21,414 nt of DNA from Candidatus Izemoplasma sp. (GTDB lineage: Bacteria; Bacillota_I; Bacilli_A; Izemoplasmatales; Izemoplasmataceae). The stretch lies in NCBI GenBank assembly GCA_021736285.1, contig JAIPGE010000002.1, forward strand, positions 1 to 21,414. The letters are read 5' to 3'. The notes beneath the pieces were generated by a model that was not told where the DNA came from, ran no database searches, and was given only the letters and a program-made list of their open reading frames with translations. The translations under genes were made by a program, and so were the position numbers. This document shows positions 7,954 to 14,582 of this stretch, piece after piece. How positions within the stretch are numbered: position 1 is the first letter of the stretch; every line of letters starts with the position of its first letter.

Positions 7954-8538
7954 ATGTGTATTACTAAACAAGAAATTCAATCGATATTATCAAAACTAAA
8001 TATAGATAAACAGTATAAAAAATTCACGGTTGAAGAACACAGTATAATGGTTAGCCAACACGCTGTCGAATTTGGAAATCATTTAGAATTAGAACAAGAC
8101 GATATTCAACGTCTAATGCTCGGGGGTATTGTACACGACATTGGTAAAGTGATTTTCACAAAATCATTAAACAACGGTCAAATAGCTAATTCAAAAAAAG
8201 ATAAAGACCTCATTTATAATCACCCTTTAGCAGGAATGGCATTGATTAAAGATCTCAATATTGATAAACAAATTAAAGAGATTGTGTTATTTCACCATGA
8301 ACGTGTTGATGGCACAGGATATCCCCATCAACTAAATGATCATGAGATACCCTATCTCGTAAAAATTATAACAATTTGTGATTCGTATTGTGCAATGTTA
8401 AGTAAGCGACGTTATAAAGTACAATTGACACAAAAAGAAGCAATCAAAGAATTAATAACTTGCGCGGACACACAATTTGATAAACGCTTGGTTAATCATT
8501 TTGTTGAGTATATGAAAATTAATAAGACTATTAAATAA
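7954..8538 (+). CDS. Minimal HD-GYP domain protein (predicted cyclic-di-GMP phosphodiesterase)
   Basis: The protein is essentially one HD-GYP domain (194 residues) with no receiver, GAF or membrane segment. Hallmarks: HD at 61-62 in GGIVHDIGK with K65, H90 in NHPLAG, HH at 114-115 and GYP at 122-124 in HHERVDGTGYP, and D143 in ICDSYCAML. HD-GYP proteins hydrolyse cyclic-di-GMP; the intact metal and GYP residues suggest activity, but some family members act on other cyclic nucleotides. I prefer the second ATG (7954): GAGGTG at 7943-7948 is five bases upstream of it but only two from the ATG at 7951. It is a single-gene unit ending at a shared terminator. Confidence 0.88.
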   Translation: MCITKQEIQSILSKLNIDKQYKKFTVEEHSIMVSQHAVEFGNHLELEQDDIQRLMLGGIVHDIGKVIFTKSLNNGQIANSKKDKDLIYNHPLAGMALIKDLNIDKQIKEIVLFHHERVDGTGYPHQLNDHEIPYLVKIITICDSYCAMLSKRRYKVQLTQKEAIKELITCADTQFDKRLVNHFVEYMKINKTIK

Positions 8539-8551
8539 TCCTTCCTTAGTT

Positions 8552-8587
8552 AAAAGATGACACTCTTGCCCTAGAGTGTCATCTTTT
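8552..8587. terminator. Bidirectional terminator between HD-GYP and nfu genes
   Basis: Perfect 15-base arms (8552-8566 and 8573-8587) around a six-base loop TGCCCT, with AAAA on the left and TTTT on the right, so a U-tract is produced on either strand. It lies between the stops of the convergent HD-GYP gene and the Fe-S scaffold gene. Confidence 0.92.
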
Positions 8588-8599
8588 CGTAAATTCATA

Positions 8600-8827
8600 T
8601 TATTGGATTTGTTCAACACCAATAACGTCAGGAACTTCCGCCATTAAAATATTTTCAATACCATCATAAAGTGTGACATTAACTGAACCACAACCAACAC
8701 AGGCACCACTCAGTCGAATATAAACAATACCATCTTCAAACTTAACGAACGTTAAGTCGCCACCATCTTGTTGTAAGTAACTCCGGGTCTTATTAAGAAT
8801 ATCAATTATTTTTTCTTCTGTTGTCAT
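8600..8827 (-). CDS. nfu: NifU C-terminal domain (Nfu) Fe-S cluster scaffold or carrier
   Basis: This 75-residue protein is a single Nfu domain. It contains SYLQQDGGDLTFV, the hydrophobic core IVYIRLSGACVGCG, the cluster-binding cysteines C43 and C46 (CVGC), and VTLYDGIENIL. Such short Nfu proteins accept a 4Fe-4S cluster between two subunits and hand it to target enzymes in the cytoplasm. The start is supported by AAAGGAGG immediately upstream. It is transcribed divergently from the RsgI-domain lipoprotein across a region holding a TGTGA-N6-TCACA palindrome, which suggests redox or metabolic control of this gene (inference). Confidence 0.92.
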   Translation of the reverse strand: MTTEEKIIDILNKTRSYLQQDGGDLTFVKFEDGIVYIRLSGACVGCGSVNVTLYDGIENILMAEVPDVIGVEQIQ

Positions 8828-8850
8828 TGTTGCCTCCTTTATATGAGCAT

Positions 8851-8856
8851 AGTATA
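8851..8856 (-). promoter_or_regulatory. Possible -10 element for nfu
   Basis: The minus strand reads TATACT here, about 24 bases before the nfu ATG. No good -35 lies 17 bases upstream, which is common for activator-dependent promoters. The predicted start point (about 8844) would put the centre of the palindrome at 8878-8893 at -41.5. Confidence 0.4.
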
Positions 8857-8877
8857 TAGTTTTTCCTTAATAAAAAC

Positions 8878-8893
8878 TGTGATTAAAATCACA
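8878..8893. promoter_or_regulatory. TGTGA-N6-TCACA palindrome, likely regulator operator
   Basis: The 16 bases TGTGATTAAAATCACA have perfect 7-base arms around a central AA. They fit the Crp/Fnr-family consensus TGTGA-N6-TCACA exactly, and also resemble Rex sites (TTGTGAA-N4-TTCACAA, 15 of 18 over the extended site). It lies between the divergent nfu and lipoprotein genes and lacks the U-tract/GC core of a terminator on the + strand despite the following T run. Which regulator binds is unknown. Confidence 0.6.
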
Positions 8894-8968
8894 ATTTTTT
8901 AAAAAAAGTAGAAAACTGATGATTCATATTGTATATATGTGTGGAAGCAAGAAAAGGAGTTGAGATTT

Positions 8969-9841
8969 ATGAAAAAATTATTAGGATTTATGACAGCACT
9001 TGTATTAGGATTTGCACTTGTTGGGTGTGGCACATCTAGCACTGAAGTAGAAGGTACTTCATTACTTGCAGTTGATATTAATCCATCAATAGAATTTGTT
9101 TTAGATGAAGATGGAACAGTTATTAGTTATGTATTTAGTAATGAAGATGCAGAAATTGCAGCAGGAAATATCGATTTTATTGGTATGACTTACGAACAAG
9201 CGATTGACGCATTTATGAATGGCGCAGTTGAAGCTGGGTATATTGATGTAACAACAACTGATAACACAGTTATTATTACGTTTGGAAATGATGATGAAGC
9301 ATTAGCAAATCAATTACAAACCCAAGCTGAAGAAAAAGCACAAGCTTTTCTTGAAGAAAACAAAATTAGTGGGGCAGTACTCTCTGGTCAAAACGTTTAT
9401 GAAGAGTTGCAAACACTAGCAGATGAATATGACATTTCAATTGGAAAAGTAAGAATGATTCAGTCTGCACTTGCAACTGATGAAACATTGACATTTGAAG
9501 AACTGACAGAATTGCCAATGAATGAATTGATGGCACTAATTACAACATCACACAGAGAAAGAATGCAAGAATTCGCACAAACACGTAAAGATGAAGCACT
9601 ACAATTACAAGAACAAATGCGATCAAATGTCCACACACAAGTCAATCAACATCAACAAGCTGTTGAAAATGACGAAGTAGAAACACCGGATTATGACGCA
9701 ATTCGTAATCAACAAATAGAAAATGTCGGCATGTTGGTTGAAGCATATCAACAACGCGCTAATCAAATGCGTGATCAAGCAATTGATGAAGTAGATCCCG
9801 AAGAATATATGCCTGGCAATAACAATAATCCAAATAATTAA
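8969..9841 (+). CDS. Lipoprotein with RsgI-type extracellular (middle) domain
   Basis: A predicted 290-residue lipoprotein. The signal peptide ends at lipobox LVGC with C20. Residues about 30-108 (SLLAVDINPSIEF, LDEDGTVISYVFSNEDA, IGMTYEQAIDAFMNGAVEAGYI, TVIITFG) resemble the periplasmic middle domain of RsgI-family anti-sigma factors. Residues about 133-190, including YDISIGKVRMIQ and LTFEELTELPMNEL, resemble the region following it. There is no anti-sigma N-terminal domain and no membrane helix beyond the signal. The C-terminal 100 residues are Gln/Glu-rich, probably helical, ending in an Asn-rich tail. The ATG at 8969 has AAAAGGAG upstream; an in-frame GTG at 8939 would put ten charged residues ahead of the signal peptide. 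N38-P39 corresponds to the Asn-Pro site where RsgI self-cleaves. Function is unknown. Confidence 0.75.
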   Translation: MKKLLGFMTALVLGFALVGCGTSSTEVEGTSLLAVDINPSIEFVLDEDGTVISYVFSNEDAEIAAGNIDFIGMTYEQAIDAFMNGAVEAGYIDVTTTDNTVIITFGNDDEALANQLQTQAEEKAQAFLEENKISGAVLSGQNVYEELQTLADEYDISIGKVRMIQSALATDETLTFEELTELPMNELMALITTSHRERMQEFAQTRKDEALQLQEQMRSNVHTQVNQHQQAVENDEVETPDYDAIRNQQIENVGMLVEAYQQRANQMRDQAIDEVDPEEYMPGNNNNPNN

Positions 9842-9849
9842 AGGCAATA

Positions 9850-10041
9850 ATGTTTATTCTAGCACCAATCATTATTACTAAAGGTATTATTGGATTAATT
9901 TGGGCAATACTGGTAGTTATTACCGTATTGTCCATCTTGTTTGGTCCACGACCCATGACATTAAGTCGAATCGTTTGGCTAATTATTGTGATATTATTAC
10001 CATTTATCGGTGTCATATTGTTTTGGTTGTTGGCAAGATAA
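9850..10041 (+). CDS. Small two-segment membrane protein, PLDc_N-like
   Basis: A 63-residue protein with two hydrophobic segments (about 5-30 and 39-61) and the pattern WLIIVILLPFIGVILFWLL, which resembles the short membrane module found at the N-terminus of cardiolipin synthases (PLDc_N) and as stand-alone small proteins. There is no catalytic phospholipase domain. It begins eight bases after the lipoprotein stop with an AAAGG at 9840-9844, so it is probably cotranscribed with it, and a terminator follows directly. Role unknown; it could be a membrane partner of the lipoprotein. Confidence 0.7.
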   Translation: MFILAPIIITKGIIGLIWAILVVITVLSILFGPRPMTLSRIVWLIIVILLPFIGVILFWLLAR

Positions 10042-10042
10042 G

Positions 10043-10064
10043 GAGCATGTAAATGCTCTTTTTT
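10043..10064 (+). terminator. Terminator after the lipoprotein/PLDc_N unit
   Basis: A short hairpin GAGCAT-GTAA-ATGCTC (10043-10048 and 10053-10058) is followed by a run of six Ts. It starts one base after the small-gene stop. The stem is only six pairs, so strength is moderate. Confidence 0.7.
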
Positions 10065-10115
10065 CTTTGCTTAAAAATGAGAAATTAAATTAAGACTATT
10101 GGAATTCTAATTTTG

Positions 10116-10124
10116 TGATACAAT
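10116..10124 (+). promoter_or_regulatory. Extended -10 promoter for the sensing operon
   Basis: TGATACAAT is an extended -10 (TG-N-TACAAT) about 24 bases before the response-regulator ATG. No consensus -35 is found at 17 bases; TTGGAA at 10099-10104 is only 14 bases away. Extended -10 promoters tolerate this. Confidence 0.5.
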
Positions 10125-10147
10125 GAGAGTAACTTGGGAGTGATGAC

Positions 10148-11731
10148 ATGAAACCAGTATATAAACTGATTTTAGTAGATGATGAAGATGAAGTAAGAGG
10201 AAGAATTGCTTCTCGTATTTCAAAAGATATCGGGTTTGAAATAGTTGGTAAAGCTGGGAATGGGTATGATGCATTAGAATTAATTGAAAAGCTAAAACCT
10301 GATGTTGTATTAACAGATATTAAAATGCCATTTATTGATGGTATCGAATTAGCCCGGATAATTAGACGAGATTATCCGATGATTCGTGTTGCTTTTATTA
10401 CAGGATATGACGAGTTTAACTATGCTAAAAAAGCAGTTGAACTGCATGTCGTTAAATATCTAATGAAACCCGTCACCTCACATGAAATAAATACTTTTTT
10501 AAAAGAATTAAAACAGTCATTAGATGAAGAATATCGTAACATGAAAGATTTAATGATTGTTAAAGAAAAATACGAACAACTGTTGCCGTTAATTGGAGAC
10601 AGTTTTCTGAGTTCATTAATTAATGATACAACACTAACACCTTATCATATCGACAAATTAGGACTTTATGGGATTGATGTTTCAAAATATAAAGGGTTTA
10701 TCACTTGTCTAGTTCAGACCAAAAATCGTGGAACATATGACTTAAAACGCTTAGAACAACTTAAAGTAAATGCCAATGAAATGTTTAAATCCATTTTTTC
10801 AAAAGCAAAATTTAAACACAGTTTATTGGTAGCTGAAGGACTAGTCTTTGTGTTTACAATAGAGAGTTTAACAAAAAATAAAATTGATACTTTATTATTT
10901 GAGTTAATTGAGTCGGCACGAGAATACCTAGATGTGGAGTTATTAATTGGTGTATCAAAACCATATGATGAATTTAATCATTTCCCAATCTCATACCGCC
11001 AAAGTAAAAAGGCTTTAGGGTATGCTAATTCGTATGATTTTGGAAACATTGTATATGCCGATGAATTAATCACCTATGATAAAGAATCTAAATTAATCAC
11101 TTTAGAAGATTATGCCAATTTTGATCAGTTACTTCATTATGGAACAACGCAATTATTACAAGATGAAATTGAAAAAATCAAAAACCGTATTCGAAAAAGT
11201 GATGTTTTTTATGATTTGCCATTTCTACAAATAGAGATAGGGCATCTTATAATTCATCTTGCAAGTAAAGCAGAAGTATCTCTGGACAATGTGATTGATG
11301 GAGACTTACTTATTACAATTCAAAGAACAACCGCAATTGATGAATTATTCTCACTATTTGAAGAAGTATTACTTACAGTTAAAGCTTTAGATATCCGTAA
11401 ACAATTAACGCGAAGTGAAAAATTAACCCAAGAAGCAATCGCATATATTGATGAACATTATAATGATACAACGTTGACACTTGAACAATTAAGTGATCAT
11501 CTAAATGTAAGTTTGTCGCACTTAAGTATGTTGTTTAAAAAAAATAGTGGCTATACGTTTAGCAAATATTTAATAAAAGTTAGAATGCAAAAAGCAGAGG
11601 AGTATTTATCGAATACAGATTTAAAGATTGCGGATATAGCATTGCTTTGTGGCTACAGTGATGTCTATTACTTTTCGCATAGCTTTAAAAAACATAGTGG
11701 CTTATCACCAAGGATGTATCGTAAACAATGA
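10148..11731 (+). CDS. Response regulator, YesN-like, with AraC-type DNA-binding domain
   Basis: A 527-residue transcription regulator. The receiver domain (about 5-122) has the acidic pocket D11/D12, the phosphoacceptor D57 in VLTDIKMP, T85 and K107 (MKP). A long middle region (about 125-420) with no obvious motif is typical of the YesN family. The C-terminal 100 residues form an AraC/XylS double helix-turn-helix: LTLEQLSDHLNVSLSHLSMLF, then IADIALLCGYSDVYYFSHSFKK and GLSPRMYR. It starts eight bases after a GGGAG site and its TGA overlaps the kinase ATG. Such regulators usually activate sugar uptake genes; the ChvE-type importer downstream is the obvious target (inference). Confidence 0.93.
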   Translation: MKPVYKLILVDDEDEVRGRIASRISKDIGFEIVGKAGNGYDALELIEKLKPDVVLTDIKMPFIDGIELARIIRRDYPMIRVAFITGYDEFNYAKKAVELHVVKYLMKPVTSHEINTFLKELKQSLDEEYRNMKDLMIVKEKYEQLLPLIGDSFLSSLINDTTLTPYHIDKLGLYGIDVSKYKGFITCLVQTKNRGTYDLKRLEQLKVNANEMFKSIFSKAKFKHSLLVAEGLVFVFTIESLTKNKIDTLLFELIESAREYLDVELLIGVSKPYDEFNHFPISYRQSKKALGYANSYDFGNIVYADELITYDKESKLITLEDYANFDQLLHYGTTQLLQDEIEKIKNRIRKSDVFYDLPFLQIEIGHLIIHLASKAEVSLDNVIDGDLLITIQRTTAIDELFSLFEEVLLTVKALDIRKQLTRSEKLTQEAIAYIDEHYNDTTLTLEQLSDHLNVSLSHLSMLFKKNSGYTFSKYLIKVRMQKAEEYLSNTDLKIADIALLCGYSDVYYFSHSFKKHSGLSPRMYRKQ

Positions 11732-13449
11732 AATGGTTTAATAAGTTATCAATTGGTAAAAGATTAAACATATCATTTGTAGCCGTAATTTCTTTAGCCA
11801 TTATTTTTACAGGTTTTTTTACGTTTAATCGTTCGTATGACACAATTGATACCATCGTTGAAGATAGTTCAAAGGAAATTAACAAACAAATTATCTTGAA
11901 TTATGAAAACTATTTTAATGATGTTAGAAACTTAGCAAATTATATTGAATCAGAAACGGAAAAACATGATTTAAATGATAGTGAAATCCTAGAAGCGTTA
12001 TATGTTGATTATGCACGTCTAAACACAGACACCATTACTATTTCTTTACTCGATATGGATGGAATGGTCCTCGTCAGCAGTCAGAGTAGTTCCTTACAAA
12101 GCATGTATTTAAAGCAACGTGACTGGTTTCAAAATGCTGTGCTTAATGATGGTATCTATTATTTTTCACCACCACATTATCAAGACATTTTTCAATCAAG
12201 TAGTGAAATGGTTATCAGTGTTTCAAAAGTTATTGATTATACTTCTAATGGGATATCCTATCAAGGTGTGATGTTACTTGATTTAAGTACAGATAAAATT
12301 GAAGTATTAGCCAAACAGACGAACTTAGGTGATGATGGATACATGATAATCATCAGTGATACAGGACAACTTGTATATTCATCAAATGAATCCTGTTTAG
12401 ATCCATCGTGTGAAAGTGTAAAATGGGTTCAAGATACTATTATTGGGTCTGATTATATTACGCTTGATGGGGCTGATTTGTATGGGAATATTAACACCAT
12501 TCACGGTACAAGGTGGCGAATTGCAACGTTTGTTGATGTAAATATCATTGATGCTACGCGGACCAATATGATTGTTTCTTTAATTGGTGTTTTAGCAGCA
12601 ACAGTTGTTGCATCAACTATTACAGCGTATGTTTTAACACGACAAATTACATTGCCACTTCAAAAGCTAACTGCGCATATGCAAGAAATTGAAACACATG
12701 AAAATTTTCATCAAAAAGTATCAATTGAAGGACAGAAAGAAGTGGTCATTCTAGCGCATGCCTATAACCAAATGACTGAAGAAATAAAAGGCTTAATGGA
12801 TCGATTAGTTACTGAACAAAAAGAGAAACGAAAAACAGAATTTATTGCTTTACAAGCACAAATAAATCCACACTTTTTATACAACACATTGGATTCAATT
12901 GTTTGGTTAAGCGAACAAAAAAGAAATGAAGATGTGATTCAAATGGTCATTGCGTTATCTCGTTTCTTTCGAGTTGCGATTTCACGAGGAAAAACGATTA
13001 TTCCTATCGAAAAAGAAATCGAACATGCTAAAAACTACCTTCTTATACAAAAGATTCGTTATAGTGATAAGTTTAATTTTGAGTTTGAGATTGATGAAGA
13101 AGTTTATCAATATTCTGTTGTTAAATTGATTTTACAACCGATATTAGAAAATGCGATTCAACATGGCATCAGTGCTGAATTTGATGGATATATTGAAATC
13201 CGATTATTACTTAAAAATGATTCTGTTGTTTTTGAAGTTGAAAATAATGGATATGGATTAACACAAAATCAAATTAATGAAATTTATCTTATGATTGAAA
13301 ATGATCATAAACAAAGTGTTGGACTTCGCAATGTATACCAACGACTTAAATTATATTACGGTAATGAAGCCAATTTAGAAATCAGCAGTGTTGTCGATGA
13401 AAACACAGTTATTCGTATTACAATCCCTAAACAGGAGGTGACCAAATGA
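11728..13449 (+). CDS. Sensor histidine kinase, YesM/LytS-like, with extracellular Cache-like domain
   Basis: A 573-residue membrane kinase. A first membrane segment at about 16-34 is followed by an extracellular domain (about 35-280) whose pattern (LLDMDGMVLVSS, RDWFQNAV, SSSEMVISVSKVI, GDDGYMIIISDTGQLVYSS) fits a double-Cache sensor. A second membrane segment (about 281-303) leads into a HAMP linker. The His_kinase domain carries H382 in QINPHFLYNTLDS. The ATPase domain has the N box around N475 (PILENAIQHG), NNGYGL (507-512) and VGLRNVYQRL. The extracellular part holds two cysteines (C223, C228) five residues apart. ATGA overlap with the regulator and overlap with the next lipoprotein gene indicate coupled synthesis of a three-gene signalling unit. 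Confidence 0.93.
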   Translation: MKWFNKLSIGKRLNISFVAVISLAIIFTGFFTFNRSYDTIDTIVEDSSKEINKQIILNYENYFNDVRNLANYIESETEKHDLNDSEILEALYVDYARLNTDTITISLLDMDGMVLVSSQSSSLQSMYLKQRDWFQNAVLNDGIYYFSPPHYQDIFQSSSEMVISVSKVIDYTSNGISYQGVMLLDLSTDKIEVLAKQTNLGDDGYMIIISDTGQLVYSSNESCLDPSCESVKWVQDTIIGSDYITLDGADLYGNINTIHGTRWRIATFVDVNIIDATRTNMIVSLIGVLAATVVASTITAYVLTRQITLPLQKLTAHMQEIETHENFHQKVSIEGQKEVVILAHAYNQMTEEIKGLMDRLVTEQKEKRKTEFIALQAQINPHFLYNTLDSIVWLSEQKRNEDVIQMVIALSRFFRVAISRGKTIIPIEKEIEHAKNYLLIQKIRYSDKFNFEFEIDEEVYQYSVVKLILQPILENAIQHGISAEFDGYIEIRLLLKNDSVVFEVENNGYGLTQNQINEIYLMIENDHKQSVGLRNVYQRLKLYYGNEANLEISSVVDENTVIRITIPKQEVTK

Positions 13450-14453
13450 AATATTTGTTGATTATTATAAATCTGTTATTATTGGTCGGTTGCTCAAAGA
13501 ATGTAGAAACAATACCACTTGTCATCTATGATTATGAAGATTTGTATATGCAAGATTTCCGAACACTCATTGTTGATAATATTTCTGGAGATTATCAATT
13601 TGCATCCTATGATTCAAAAAACTCACAAGTTATCCAAAACGAAATTATTGAATCAGTATTAAATAATACATATCCTTTACTGGTAGTAAATCCTGTCGAT
13701 CGCTTAGGGGTATATCCAATAATCGAAAAAGCAAAATCAGTGAACACACCAATTATCTTTATTAACCGAGAACCCTTGAAAGAAGATCTTGATTTGTGGG
13801 AACATGTATACTATGTTGGTGCTAAAGCAGAACAATCAGCCAGTATTCAAGCAGAAATTGTGACTGAACTGTTTGGAGGGAATCCAAGTAACTTAAATCA
13901 ATATGATTTGAATCAAGACAATAAAATTCAAGCAATTATATTAAAAGGAGAACCAGGACATCAAGACGCAGAAATCAGGACCGAAGCAGTTGTTGAATAT
14001 ATAGAGGATTTAGGATTTACATTAGATGTTTTAACAATTCAAGAAGCCTATTTTTCACAAACTATCGCTGAAGAAGAAATGCAAAATGTAATCGATGATT
14101 TTGGGACACAATTTGAAGTAATTATTTCTAATAATGATGCGATGGCAATTGGTGCAATTAATACACTGAAGGAAAACGATTATTTTGTTGATACCAATGA
14201 AAACGGTATTATCAATCGTGAAACAGAGCCTTGGATTCCAGTAATCGGAATTGATGGTCTACCGCCTGCAATCAATTTGATTGAGCAAGGATATTTATAT
14301 GGAACTGTCATTAATGATTCAGCCGCGATGGCCCAAGCAATTAACGAGTTAACTTATAGTATTATCAACAATTTGCCGCTTACTGACTTAACTTATCCAC
14401 TTATTGATGAGACATACATTTGGATTGATTATAAAAAATACACACCAGAATAA
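13446..14453 (+). CDS. MglB-like sugar-binding lipoprotein, probable sensory partner of the kinase
   Basis: A 335-residue periplasmic-binding-protein-type lipoprotein (lipobox LVGC, C16). It aligns by eye with galactose/glucose-binding MglB. The calcium loop DLNQDNKIQ (154-162) and E224 match the MglB site, and ILKGEPGHQDAEIRT carries D174 and R178. NPVD (N82), SNNDAMA (228-234), GIDGLPPA (D270) and GTVIND (N290) match other sugar contacts. The two aromatic stacking residues appear changed: Y34 for Phe and F203 for Trp. It follows the kinase with a 4-base overlap and a GAGGTG site, but is separated from the importer by a terminator, and the importer has its own binding protein. This suggests a sugar-sensing role for the kinase rather than transport (inference). 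It also carries an extra acidic/Asn loop at 249-261. Confidence 0.85.
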   Translation: MKYLLIIINLLLLVGCSKNVETIPLVIYDYEDLYMQDFRTLIVDNISGDYQFASYDSKNSQVIQNEIIESVLNNTYPLLVVNPVDRLGVYPIIEKAKSVNTPIIFINREPLKEDLDLWEHVYYVGAKAEQSASIQAEIVTELFGGNPSNLNQYDLNQDNKIQAIILKGEPGHQDAEIRTEAVVEYIEDLGFTLDVLTIQEAYFSQTIAEEEMQNVIDDFGTQFEVIISNNDAMAIGAINTLKENDYFVDTNENGIINRETEPWIPVIGIDGLPPAINLIEQGYLYGTVINDSAAMAQAINELTYSIINNLPLTDLTYPLIDETYIWIDYKKYTPE

Positions 14454-14475
14454 TTAATTATTTTGGTGTGTTTTT
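14440..14475 (+). terminator. Terminator of the sensing operon
   Basis: ACACACC (14440-14446) pairs with GGTGTGT (14465-14471). The inner AT-rich bases extend the stem with one G-U pair, and TTTTT follows. The TAA of the MglB-like gene lies within the hairpin. It separates the three sensing genes from the importer genes. Confidence 0.8.
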
Positions 14476-14524
14476 CATTACAATCATAAAAAAATACAAA
14501 AAACTCCATATTAAATTCCATTCT

Positions 14525-14540
14525 TTTACAAGCGTTTACA
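14525..14540. promoter_or_regulatory. cre-like operator / tandem TTTACA repeat upstream of chvE
   Basis: Read on the minus strand, TGTAAACGCTTGTA (14527-14540) matches 13 of 14 positions of the CcpA catabolite-responsive element TGWAARCGYTWNCW. On the + strand the same stretch is TTTACA-AGCG-TTTACA, two direct repeats ten bases apart. The second TTTACA could act as a -35, though no convincing -10 is visible. This is the only obvious control site in the 107 bases between the sensing-operon terminator and chvE. Confidence 0.55.
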
Positions 14541-14582
14541 TGTTAGGATGATGACAAGTAACAAAAAAAATAGGAGGAATTT

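Noticed and set aside
8939..8968. GTG start for the RsgI-domain lipoprotein
   Set aside because: It would place ten charged residues before a clear lipoprotein signal; ATG 8969 has a good ribosome site.
9623..10016. Open frames antisense to the lipoprotein tail and the small membrane protein
   Set aside because: The sense frames have ribosome sites, spacing and a terminator in register; the antisense ones have none.
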